Assembly (NCBI GenBank): GCA_934438135.1
Contig: CAKSBP010000066.1
Location: 1 to 12,245, forward strand
Source: an uncultured Clostridium sp.
GTDB taxonomy: Bacteria; Bacillota; Clostridia; Lachnospirales; Lachnospiraceae
DNA length: 12,245 nt
Direction: 5' to 3'
Shown here: in pieces, positions 1 through 5,828 of the stretch
How positions within the stretch are numbered: the stretch's first letter is position 1
Layout of the letters: every line of letters starts with the position of its first letter
Translations under genes and position numbers: made by a program
Notes under the pieces: model-generated
Told to the model about the DNA's origin: nothing
Seen by the model: the letters and a program-made list of their open reading frames with translations, nothing else
Database searches by the model: none

Positions 1-73
1 GGGATCTTAGCTCAGCTGGGAGAGCATCTGCCTTACAAGCAGAGGGTCACAGGTTCGAGCCCTGTAGGTCCCA
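1..73 (+). tRNA. tRNA-Val (anticodon TAC)
   Basis: The sequence folds as a full cloverleaf: acceptor strands 1-7 and 66-72 pair along their length, the discriminator is A73, and the T-loop reads TTCGAGC. The anticodon loop at 32-38 reads CTTACAA, placing TAC at 34-36 (Val). CCA is not encoded. The gene begins at the first base of the window, so its promoter and any upstream tRNA partners lie outside. No terminator separates it from the next tRNA, but the 47 bp gap contains a promoter. Confidence 0.96.
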
Positions 74-80
74 TTTTGTT

Positions 81-110
81 TTGGTTAATTTTCAGAACAT
101 GTGTTATAAT
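81..110 (+). promoter_or_regulatory. Promoter for tRNA-Met
   Basis: A perfect TATAAT at 105-110 is preceded by TG one base upstream (TGTTATAAT, extended -10). A TTGGTT -35 box lies at 81-86 with an 18 bp spacer. The predicted start, near 117, is just before the mature tRNA at 121. The match was made by eye. Confidence 0.65.
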
Positions 111-120
111 AATTTTATAT

Positions 121-194
121 GGCGGAATAGCTCAGTTGGCTAGAGCACACGGTTCATACCCGTGGTGTCATGGGTTCAAATCCCTTTTCCGCTA
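121..194 (+). tRNA. tRNA-Met (anticodon CAT), elongator type
   Basis: Cloverleaf with acceptor strands 121-127 and 187-193, closed by a G-U first pair, and discriminator A194. Anticodon stem 148-152/160-164 encloses loop TTCATAC, with CAT at 155-157. The GGCGG start and overall sequence resemble Firmicutes elongator tRNA-Met. The C1-A72 mismatch and three G-C pairs of initiator tRNA are absent. A tRNA-Ile2 with lysidine-modified CAT is the alternative, but the sequence fits Met better. CCA is not encoded. Confidence 0.92.
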
Positions 195-200
195 TTTCAG

Positions 201-231
201 GATGTTGTAAAGTTTTACAACATCTTTTTTC
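201..231 (+). terminator. Intrinsic terminator after tRNA-Met
   Basis: The arms GATGTTGTAA (201-210) and TTACAACATC (215-224) are perfectly complementary around a 4-nt loop, followed by a six-T run at 225-230. It ends the tRNA unit and insulates ispF, 60 bp downstream. No convincing ispF promoter was found in the remaining gap (a weak TATTAT lies at 247-252). Confidence 0.85.
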
Positions 232-289
232 TTATGATAGAAAGAGTATTATCGATAGTTAATCAGTATAGAAAAGAAGGTGTAGAAGC

Positions 290-841
290 ATGAGAGTTGG
301 AATGGGATACGATGTACATCGTCTGACTGAAGACAGGGATTTAATTTTAGGTGGAGTAAAAATTCCTTATGAAAAAGGCCTGCTTGGACATTCGGATGCA
401 GATGTACTTCTGCATGCGGTGATGGATGCACTATTAGGTGCAGCAGCACTTGGTGATATTGGAAGGCATTTTCCGGATACGGATAATCGGTATAAAGGAA
501 TTTCGAGTCTAGCACTTTTGGCAGAAGTAAAGAAATTATTAGATGATAAAATGTATGTCATTGAAAATATTGATGCCACAATTATTGCTCAGAAACCAAA
601 GATGGCGCCTTATATAGAAGAAATGATTCAGAATATAGCAGATACTCTTAAAATTGAAAAAGAACGAGTGAATGTAAAAGCTACGACAGAAGAGGGACTT
701 GGCTTTACTGGAAATGGTGAGGGAATTTCCTCTCAGGCAATCTGTTCTCTGAATACAGTAGTAAATTATGAATATATTGATCCGATGCAGGAACCTGTCC
801 AGAGTGGCTGTGGAGGTTGTGGAGGCTGCAGCAGAAAGTAA
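290..841 (+). CDS. ispF: 2-C-methyl-D-erythritol 2,4-cyclodiphosphate synthase
   Basis: Cytosolic enzyme of the non-mevalonate isoprenoid pathway, cyclising CDP-methylerythritol 2-phosphate to MEcPP with loss of CMP. Family signatures are clear: metal ligands D8 and H10 in GYDVHR, HSDAD at 34-38, H42, DIGRHFPDTD at 56-65, and KATTEEGLGFTG at 130-141. AGAAGG at 275-280 supports the ATG at 290. Typical IspF is about 157-160 residues; this one is 183. The extra C-terminal tail (about residues 156-183) ends in a CGGCGGC motif at 174-180, which I do not recognise from the family. Upstream are tRNAs rather than ispD, which neighbours ispF in Bacillus. The cysE operon promoter begins immediately after the stop, with no terminator between, so ispF transcription may read into the T-box leader. 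Confidence 0.96.
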   Translation: MRVGMGYDVHRLTEDRDLILGGVKIPYEKGLLGHSDADVLLHAVMDALLGAAALGDIGRHFPDTDNRYKGISSLALLAEVKKLLDDKMYVIENIDATIIAQKPKMAPYIEEMIQNIADTLKIEKERVNVKATTEEGLGFTGNGEGISSQAICSLNTVVNYEYIDPMQEPVQSGCGGCGGCSRK

Positions 842-843
842 AC

Positions 844-872
844 TTGACAAAAGGGGGTTTCTTGCATAGAAT
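844..872 (+). promoter_or_regulatory. SigA-type promoter of the cysE-cysS-mrnC-rlmB-sigH operon
   Basis: A perfect TTGACA -35 box (844-849), a 17 bp spacer and a TAGAAT -10 box (867-872) place the start near 879. The -35 box begins two bases after the ispF stop codon. The T-box leader follows directly. Confidence 0.85.
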
Positions 873-879
873 ATGGTAT

Positions 880-1138
880 AGAAAGAAAAGCGATGAATGG
901 AAAAGTAGTTCGCAGGAACATAAAAGAGATGGAGTGCCGTCGGCTGAAAGCATTCCTTATGGAAACGTGAATGAAGTGCCTCCAGGAGCTGGTTAGAGGA
1001 ACGGCTTATGCTAAGTAGTCTGGCCCGGTAACTGCCGTTATAGTCTGAGTATGGAATGTTTCATGTAAGTGATGCATGCATAAAAATAGAGTGGAACCGC
1101 GAGTAACGTCGCCTCTTGTATGAGAGGCGGCGTTTTTT
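880..1138 (+). promoter_or_regulatory. T-box leader, tRNA-Cys responsive
   Basis: The leader senses uncharged tRNA and lets transcription pass a terminator. The diagnostic T-box core GTGGAACCGCGAG lies at 1091-1103. Stem I begins around 889 with a GATGAATGG motif. On its 3' side, GAAG is followed by TGC (977-979) and CTCC, the usual specifier context, giving a Cys codon. The acceptor-binding bulge TGGA (1092-1095) would pair with tRNA ending UCCA, and tRNA-Cys carries U73, which independently supports Cys. The downstream genes cysE and cysS fit. In B. subtilis the cysES genes are also under T-box control. Exact stem boundaries were judged by eye. Confidence 0.92.
1106..1138 (+). terminator. 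T-box regulated terminator hairpin
   Basis: An 11 bp GC-rich stem (1106-1116 with 1123-1133, one G-T pair) encloses the 6-nt loop TGTATG and is followed by a six-T run (1133-1138). Its 5' arm would also be needed for the antiterminator formed with the T-box core, as usual for these leaders. Confidence 0.9.
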
Positions 1139-1169
1139 AATTTTTCGGTTTCTGTTAGGAGTGGAAATT

Positions 1170-1850
1170 GTGGGATTGGTAAATTATGTAAAAGAGGAAA
1201 TAAGTATTATAAGGGACAGAGACCCAGCGATTAAGTCGAATATGGAAGTGTTCTTATATCCAAGCTTTAAAGCCGTATTACAATACCGCATTGCACATAA
1301 ACTATACTTAAAGAAACACTATTTCTGGGCAAGATGGGTTTCCCAGAGAGCGGCAAGAAAGACAGGGATTGAGATTCATCCAGGTGCAACCATAGGCAAA
1401 GGGCTGTTTATTGATCATGGACACGGCGTAGTTATTGGGGAGACTGCAGAATTGGGAAATAATGTAACATTATATCAGGGGGTAACCCTTGGAGGTACTG
1501 GTAAGGAACAGGGGAAACGTCATCCTACCCTTGGAGATAATGTTATGGTTAGTACTGGGGCAAAGATACTAGGATCCTTTAAAGTTGGAGAGAATTCTAA
1601 AATAGGAGCCGGAAGTGTTGTCCTAAAAGAAGTTCCGCCGAACTCCACCGTAGTCGGTGTGCCAGGAAGAGTTGTGAAACGGGAAAATCTTCGTATTCCA
1701 ACAGAAGAACTTGATCAGGTAGATTTGCCAGACCCAATTCAGATGGATTTGGAAAGACTACAAAAGGAAAATGAAGAGCTTCGTGCAGTTGTTGAGAATT
1801 TTTATAAAGATTTTGAAAAATGCCAGGGCAGAAATATCCAGAAAAAATAA
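1170..1850 (+). CDS. cysE: Serine O-acetyltransferase
   Basis: Makes O-acetylserine from serine and acetyl-CoA, the committed step of cysteine synthesis. I chose the GTG at 1170 because AGGAG (1157-1161) sits 8 nt upstream; the open frame extends back to a TTG at 1116, inside the T-box terminator, which cannot be the start. The protein is 226 residues. After a short helical N-terminus it has the left-handed hexapeptide-repeat fold: EIHPGATIGKG from 68, IDHGHG with the family's catalytic His at 83, GGTGK at 108-112, RHP at 117-119, IGAGSVV at 145-151 and GVPGRVV at 163-169. It lacks the long N-terminal extension of E. coli CysE. The C-terminus (about 190-226) is charged and likely a coiled coil. 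First gene of the T-box operon, 14 nt before cysS. Confidence 0.95.
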   Translation: MGLVNYVKEEISIIRDRDPAIKSNMEVFLYPSFKAVLQYRIAHKLYLKKHYFWARWVSQRAARKTGIEIHPGATIGKGLFIDHGHGVVIGETAELGNNVTLYQGVTLGGTGKEQGKRHPTLGDNVMVSTGAKILGSFKVGENSKIGAGSVVLKEVPPNSTVVGVPGRVVKRENLRIPTEELDQVDLPDPIQMDLERLQKENEELRAVVENFYKDFEKCQGRNIQKK

Positions 1851-1864
1851 AATTGGAGGTTACT

Positions 1865-3262
1865 ATGAAAATTTATAACACATTATCAAAGAAAAAAGAA
1901 GAATTTGTGCCATTAGAAGAAGGAAAAGTGCGTATGTATGTCTGTGGACCAACTGTTTACAATGACATCCATATCGGAAATGCACGTCCTATGATTGTAT
2001 TTGATACAGTTAGAAGATATTTTGAGTACAAAGGTTATCAAGTAAACTATGTATCCAATTTTACAGATGTTGATGATAAAATTATTAAAAAAGCAAATGA
2101 AGAAGGAGTATCCTGTCAGGAAATTACAGAACGCTATATTGCTTCTGTAAAAGAAGATATGAAAGCGATGAATGTAAAACCTGCAACAGTTCATCCAAAG
2201 GCAACAGAAGAAATCGGTGGTATGATAGAAATGATTCAGACATTGATTGACAAAGGTCATGCTTATGCGAAAAACGGAACAGTTTACTTTAAAACGAGAA
2301 GTTTCCCAGGGTACGGAAAACTTTCTAAGAAAAACATCGATGATTTAGAGTCTGGTGCTAGAATTGCTGTTAATGAAGAAAAAGAAGATCCATTGGATTT
2401 TGTACTTTGGAAACCAAAAAAAGAAGGAGAACCATCCTGGCCATCACCTTGGTCTGATGGTCGTCCAGGCTGGCATATTGAATGCTCCGAAATGAGCAAG
2501 AAATATTTAGGCGAGCAGATTGATATTCATGCCGGTGGAGAAGATTTAATTTTCCCTCATCATGAAAATGAAATTGCACAGAGTGAAGCGGCAAATGGAA
2601 AAGAGTTTTCAAAATACTGGATTCATAATGGATTTTTAAATATTGATAATAAGAAAATGTCTAAATCCGAAGGCAACTTCTTTACGGTGAAAGAAATTGG
2701 AGCAAAATTTCCGTTAGAAGTATTACGCTTTTTTATGTTAAGCGTACATTACAGAAATCCAATTAACTTCAGCCGTGAATTAATGGAAGCAACTAGGACC
2801 AGTTTAGAACGTATTAAAACCTGTGTCTTTAACTTAGAGCATTTAGTTGAATCCGGAAAAGACGGAGAAGTAACAGAAACAGAACAGGCAGTATTAAAAG
2901 AAGCAGAAGCCCTGAAAGAGAAATTTGAGGCTGCTATGGATGATGATTTTAATACTGCAGATGCAATTTCTTCTATTTTTGAATTGGTAAAACTGGCAAA
3001 TTCCAATGCAACCAGTGAGAATACAAAAACATTTATTGAAAAACTTTCTGGTGAAATTGTAAAGTTATGTGATATACTAGGTATTGTGACGGAACAGAAA
3101 GAAGAATTATTAGATGATGAAATTGAAAAACTAATAGAAGAACGTCAGACAGCAAGAAAGAATAAAGATTATAAGAGAGCTGATGAAGTGCGTAATCTAT
3201 TGTTGGAAAAAGGTATTATATTAGAAGATACCAGAGAAGGAGTAAGATGGAAAAGAGCTTAA
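1865..3262 (+). CDS. cysS: Cysteinyl-tRNA synthetase
   Basis: Class I aminoacyl-tRNA synthetase that charges tRNA-Cys in the cytosol. The 465-residue length is normal. The HIGH-type motif is HIGN at 36-39 within YVCGPTVYNDIHIGN, and KMSKS is at 264-268. The zinc ligands expected by comparison with E. coli are C27, C207, H232 and E236 (PHHENE). The ATG at 1865 is chosen because GGAGGT lies at 1855-1860; an in-frame ATG at 1820 would overlap the end of cysE. The protein charges the very tRNA sensed by the T-box upstream. Its 3' end overlaps mrnC by 16 nt, implying translational coupling. Confidence 0.98.
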   Translation: MKIYNTLSKKKEEFVPLEEGKVRMYVCGPTVYNDIHIGNARPMIVFDTVRRYFEYKGYQVNYVSNFTDVDDKIIKKANEEGVSCQEITERYIASVKEDMKAMNVKPATVHPKATEEIGGMIEMIQTLIDKGHAYAKNGTVYFKTRSFPGYGKLSKKNIDDLESGARIAVNEEKEDPLDFVLWKPKKEGEPSWPSPWSDGRPGWHIECSEMSKKYLGEQIDIHAGGEDLIFPHHENEIAQSEAANGKEFSKYWIHNGFLNIDNKKMSKSEGNFFTVKEIGAKFPLEVLRFFMLSVHYRNPINFSRELMEATRTSLERIKTCVFNLEHLVESGKDGEVTETEQAVLKEAEALKEKFEAAMDDDFNTADAISSIFELVKLANSNATSENTKTFIEKLSGEIVKLCDILGIVTEQKEELLDDEIEKLIEERQTARKNKDYKRADEVRNLLLEKGIILEDTREGVRWKRA

Positions 3263-3762
3263 ATACCTGTGTGGATACCAGTCTGGCAGAACAGATTGCA
3301 GAGGAATTTTCCTGTAAGAGTTTAAAGCCTGGACAGTTTTCACCGCTTGCATTAGCATATATCGGAGACTGTATCTTTGATTTAATTATCCGCACCGTTA
3401 CCGTGGAGCATGGAAATGCACCAGTTAATAAACTTCACAGAAGAGTATCTGGATATGTAAAGGCACCAAGCCAGATGAAAATGTTTCATCTGATTGAAGA
3501 AGAACTGACGGGAGAAGAAATACAGGTTTTCAAGCGAGGAAGAAATGCCAAATCTTACACATCCGCAAAAAATGCGTCAATTACGGAATATCGTATTGCA
3601 ACCGGGTTCGAAGCATTGATTGGATATCTTTATTTAGATAATCGCTTTGACCGTGCTTTAGAGCTTCTGCATATGGCGATGGAACGTTTTGATGCACAGA
3701 GTAAAGAAGAGACTGAAAAAAGAGAAAGAACAGATGCCATAAAGTCGGCAGATAGGAGTTAA
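3247..3762 (+). CDS. mrnC: Mini-ribonuclease III
   Basis: A small RNase III-like dimeric enzyme that lacks the dsRNA-binding domain; in B. subtilis it matures 23S rRNA. The catalytic domain motif LALAYIGDCIFDLIIR spans 34-49, with D41 as the expected metal ligand. The second metal site is E122 in GFEALIGYLYL (120-130). The conserved basic loop KRGRNAKSYTSAKNAS spans 96-111. At 171 residues it is somewhat longer than the B. subtilis protein, through an N-terminal segment of about 25 residues and a charged C-terminal tail. AAGGAG at 3237-3242 supports the ATG inside cysS. Immediate neighbour of rlmB, as in Bacillus. Confidence 0.95.
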   Translation: MEKSLNTCVDTSLAEQIAEEFSCKSLKPGQFSPLALAYIGDCIFDLIIRTVTVEHGNAPVNKLHRRVSGYVKAPSQMKMFHLIEEELTGEEIQVFKRGRNAKSYTSAKNASITEYRIATGFEALIGYLYLDNRFDRALELLHMAMERFDAQSKEETEKRERTDAIKSADRS

Positions 3763-3763
3763 T

Positions 3764-4504
3764 GTGAAATACGAAGAATTTACAATAGAAGGAAGAAATG
3801 CAGTTTTGGAAGCATTCCGTTCCGGTAAGACAATTGACCGCCTTTTCATTTTAGATGGATGTAAGGATGGCCCGGTACAATCTATCGTGAGAGAAGCCAG
3901 AAAACATGACACAATTATTAATTTTGTGGAAAAAGAGAGATTAAACCAGATGTCTACTACTGGAAAGCACCAGGGTGTGATTGCGCAGGCAGCTGCTTAC
4001 GAGTACAGTGAAATGGAAGATGTTTTTAAACTGGCAGAAGAAAAAGGCGAAGCACCATTTGTTGTGATTCTTGACAATATTGAAGATCCCCATAACTTAG
4101 GAGCTATCATTCGTACAGCAAATCTTTGCGGTGCACATGGTGTTATTATTCCAAAACGTCGTGCCGTTGGTCTGACAGCTACCGTTGTAAAGGCATCTGC
4201 TGGAGCAATTAACTATACACCAGTTGTTAAGGTAACAAACCTTGTCAAGACAATGGAAGAGTTAAAAGATAAGGGGATGTGGTTTGTCTGTGCTGATATG
4301 GACGGAGAAGTGATGTATGACTTAAACCTGACTGGTTCTATTGGTCTTGTAATTGGAAACGAGGGAGAAGGTGTAGGACGTCTTGTAAAAGAAAACTGTG
4401 ACTTTATCGCAAAGATTCCAATGAAGGGCGATATTGACTCTTTAAATGCATCCGTAGCTATGGGTGTTCTTGCTTATGAAATTGTAAGACAGAGAATGAA
4501 ATAG
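3764..4504 (+). CDS. rlmB: 23S rRNA (guanosine-2'-O-)-methyltransferase RlmB, SpoU/TrmH family
   Basis: SAM-dependent 2'-O-ribose methyltransferase of the trefoil-knot SPOUT class. An N-terminal substrate-binding domain (about 1-80) precedes the catalytic domain. SpoU motif 1 is DNIEDPHNLGAIIRTA (104-119, with conserved N111 and R117), motif 2 is IGNEGEGVGRLV (197-208), and motif 3 is IPMKGDIDSLNASVAMGV (218-235). The start is GTG at 3764, 1 nt after the mrnC stop, with TAGGAG at 3753-3758; the overlapping ATG at 3762 runs straight into TGA. The exact rRNA target is from family knowledge; a related TrmH-like paralogue acting on another guanosine is possible. Confidence 0.93.
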   Translation: MKYEEFTIEGRNAVLEAFRSGKTIDRLFILDGCKDGPVQSIVREARKHDTIINFVEKERLNQMSTTGKHQGVIAQAAAYEYSEMEDVFKLAEEKGEAPFVVILDNIEDPHNLGAIIRTANLCGAHGVIIPKRRAVGLTATVVKASAGAINYTPVVKVTNLVKTMEELKDKGMWFVCADMDGEVMYDLNLTGSIGLVIGNEGEGVGRLVKENCDFIAKIPMKGDIDSLNASVAMGVLAYEIVRQRMK

Positions 4505-4564
4505 GCAGATATGAAAGAGAGCTAACGTCGGAGTAAGAAAGGAATTTAATTTGGGAGGGCAGGT

Positions 4565-5194
4565 ATGCAGGCTGTAAAATACAAAGACCTGGAAGATAAA
4601 GAAATTATTGCTTTGATTCGAGAGGATGACAGCAATGCAATTGATTTTCTGATGGAAAAGTATAAGCATCTGGTACGGAACAGGGCGAATAAGTTGTTCC
4701 TGATTGGCGGTGATAAGGACGACCTCATTCAGGAAGGCATGATCGGTCTTTATAAAGCGATTCGTGACTTTGAACCGGAAATGGAAACTACATTTAAGTC
4801 TTTTGCAGATTTATGTGTTTCCAGACAAATGTATACAGCAATTAAATTATCGAACCGAAAGAAGAACATTCCGCTCAATAATTATGTATCTTTGTACACC
4901 CCTGCTTTTGCGGAAGCAGGGAAATTAGATACACATATTCCGTTACTCGACATTTTTTTTAAAAAAAACTGCAATCCAGAAGAATTAGTTATTGACAAAG
5001 AGAGTGTAAGTGTGCTAGAATATGAACTCGGAAGGCGGCTTAGTCCAATGGAACAAAAAGTACTTCGTTTTTATCTTGATGGAAAGAATTATCGAGAGAT
5101 TGCGGAAGAGATTGGACGCGGTGCGAAATCAGTGGATAATGCTTTACAGCGTATTAAGTCGAAGTTATCAAGTCTTCTAAATGAAATAAAATAA
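4565..5194 (+). CDS. sigH: RNA polymerase sigma-H factor
   Basis: Sigma-70 family factor; in Bacillus it drives transition-phase and early sporulation genes. The protein is 209 residues. Region 2 spans about 22-97, with the core-binding segment DDLIQEGMIGLYKAI at 52-66, followed by the SigH-typical RKKNIPLNNYVSL (98-110). Region 4 spans about 153-205, with its helix-turn-helix around 177-200. GGGAGGG at 4553-4559 supports the ATG. In B. subtilis rae1 (yacP) lies between rlmB and sigH; here there is only a 60 bp gap and no rae1. I see no separate promoter in the gap, so sigH appears to depend on the T-box operon or a weak internal promoter. An 8T-8A tract lies inside the gene (4953-4968). A sigma factor with another role is possible if the organism does not sporulate. 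Confidence 0.92.
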   Translation: MQAVKYKDLEDKEIIALIREDDSNAIDFLMEKYKHLVRNRANKLFLIGGDKDDLIQEGMIGLYKAIRDFEPEMETTFKSFADLCVSRQMYTAIKLSNRKKNIPLNNYVSLYTPAFAEAGKLDTHIPLLDIFFKKNCNPEELVIDKESVSVLEYELGRRLSPMEQKVLRFYLDGKNYREIAEEIGRGAKSVDNALQRIKSKLSSLLNEIK

Positions 5195-5199
5195 GGAAT

Positions 5200-5272
5200 G
5201 CTGCTATAGCTCAGTCGGTAGAGCGTCACATTGGTAATGTGGAGGTCACGGGTTCGATTCCCGTTAGTAGCT
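5200..5272 (+). tRNA. tRNA-Thr (anticodon GGT)
   Basis: Cloverleaf with acceptor strands 5200-5206 and 5265-5271, including one G-T pair, and discriminator T5272, as in other clostridial tRNA-Thr genes. Anticodon stem 5226-5230/5238-5242 encloses loop TTGGTAA, with GGT at 5233-5235. CCA is not encoded. It starts only 5 bp after the sigH stop with no promoter visible between, so it is probably co-transcribed with sigH and cut out of the mRNA. Confidence 0.95.
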
Positions 5273-5279
5273 TAATAGA

Positions 5280-5309
5280 AAAACAGTTCGGATTTTGAAC
5301 TGTTTTTTA
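5280..5309 (+). terminator. Intrinsic terminator closing the operon and tRNA-Thr
   Basis: The arms AAAACAGTTC (5280-5289) and GAACTGTTTT (5297-5306) pair around a 7-nt loop and run into a T tract (5303-5308). It lies 8 bp after the tRNA and marks the end of the conserved block. Confidence 0.88.
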
Positions 5310-5319
5310 TTTGCTTTAA

Positions 5320-5693
5320 TATGATACATATAAACGTTTAGATAATCTCTGCAAAGATTTGTTAGGAAGCAGTGTTGGAATCACTTTAGAAATCAGATTG
5401 TACACGAAAACTCGGCGAGTGAAAGTTCATTATGCAATATTAATGACTGCCGTTGGCTTGCTGAATTTTATCAAAGAATATTGAATCAGATGGATCCTCT
5501 TTCACAGTACTAAACATTAATCAACAAACCTGTACAACAGAGTAAGAAGCGTACAACTCAAAATCAAAATATATATTATATAGCAAAAGAAAAGCAAGTT
5601 GTATCCCATACATCTAAGGAAAAGCAGAAAGACTATTATATTGCCATTGGCATTATTATTATTGTATTGGCTGTTGTAATCATATATCTTTGA
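5320..5693 (+). pseudogene. Decayed gene for a small C-terminally membrane-anchored protein
   Basis: No intact frame exists, but two frames read together look like one protein. In one frame (from 5320) the residues include YKRLDNLCKDLLGSSVGIT. In another (about 5382-5510) they include HFRNQIVHEN, then CRWLAEFYQRILNQ and MDPLSQY. After an in-frame TAA (5511-5513) the same frame continues through a Lys/Gln-rich linker to a hydrophobic segment, IAIGIIIIVLAVVIIYL, ending at TGA 5691-5693. The LCKD..GIT, RNQI-HE and FYQRILNQ-DPL blocks match, from memory, a small uncharacterised Lachnospiraceae family (possibly DUF6548; the name is unsure). The lesions seen are no start codon (TAA sits just upstream), a frame change with probable internal deletion near 5380-5388, and one nonsense codon. 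Decay is inferred; no homologue was aligned. Confidence 0.6.
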
Positions 5694-5710
5694 AAAATTG
5701 TGCAATTAAA

Positions 5711-5797
5711 AAGGAGTGCTGTGTTATGATGATAGATTTCAAACAAAAGAAGAGGCGGAAGAACAGTGCAGTTTTTACAATTAATTTCATTTTTTAG
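5711..5797 (+). pseudogene. Possible small frameshifted ORF remnant
   Basis: AAGGAG at 5711-5716 lies 9 nt before ATG 5726, which opens only 23 codons, ending at TAG 5795-5797. The product is basic and not protein-like. The alternative frame reads FQTKEEAEEQCSFYN before a TAA, which looks much more like a real acidic helix. One indel near 5735 would join the start to that frame. It may be the first codons of a lost gene or simply chance. The stretch 5311-5828 otherwise holds no intact gene. Confidence 0.25.
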
Positions 5798-5828
5798 ATT
5801 AAAAACTATATAGAATAGAGGAACCTAC

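Noticed and set aside
1116..1169. N-terminal extension of CysE from a TTG at 1116
   Set aside because: These codons lie in the T-box terminator hairpin and T run. The GTG at 1170 has a well-spaced AGGAG and gives a normal family length.
1820..1864. CysS start at ATG 1820
   Set aside because: It overlaps the end of cysE, adds residues not seen in the family and has no ribosome site. ATG 1865 has GGAGGT.
5250..5272. tRNA-Thr 3' end as an attachment site for an integrated element
   Set aside because: No second copy of the tRNA 3' end and no integrase gene were found in the window, so there is no support beyond position.
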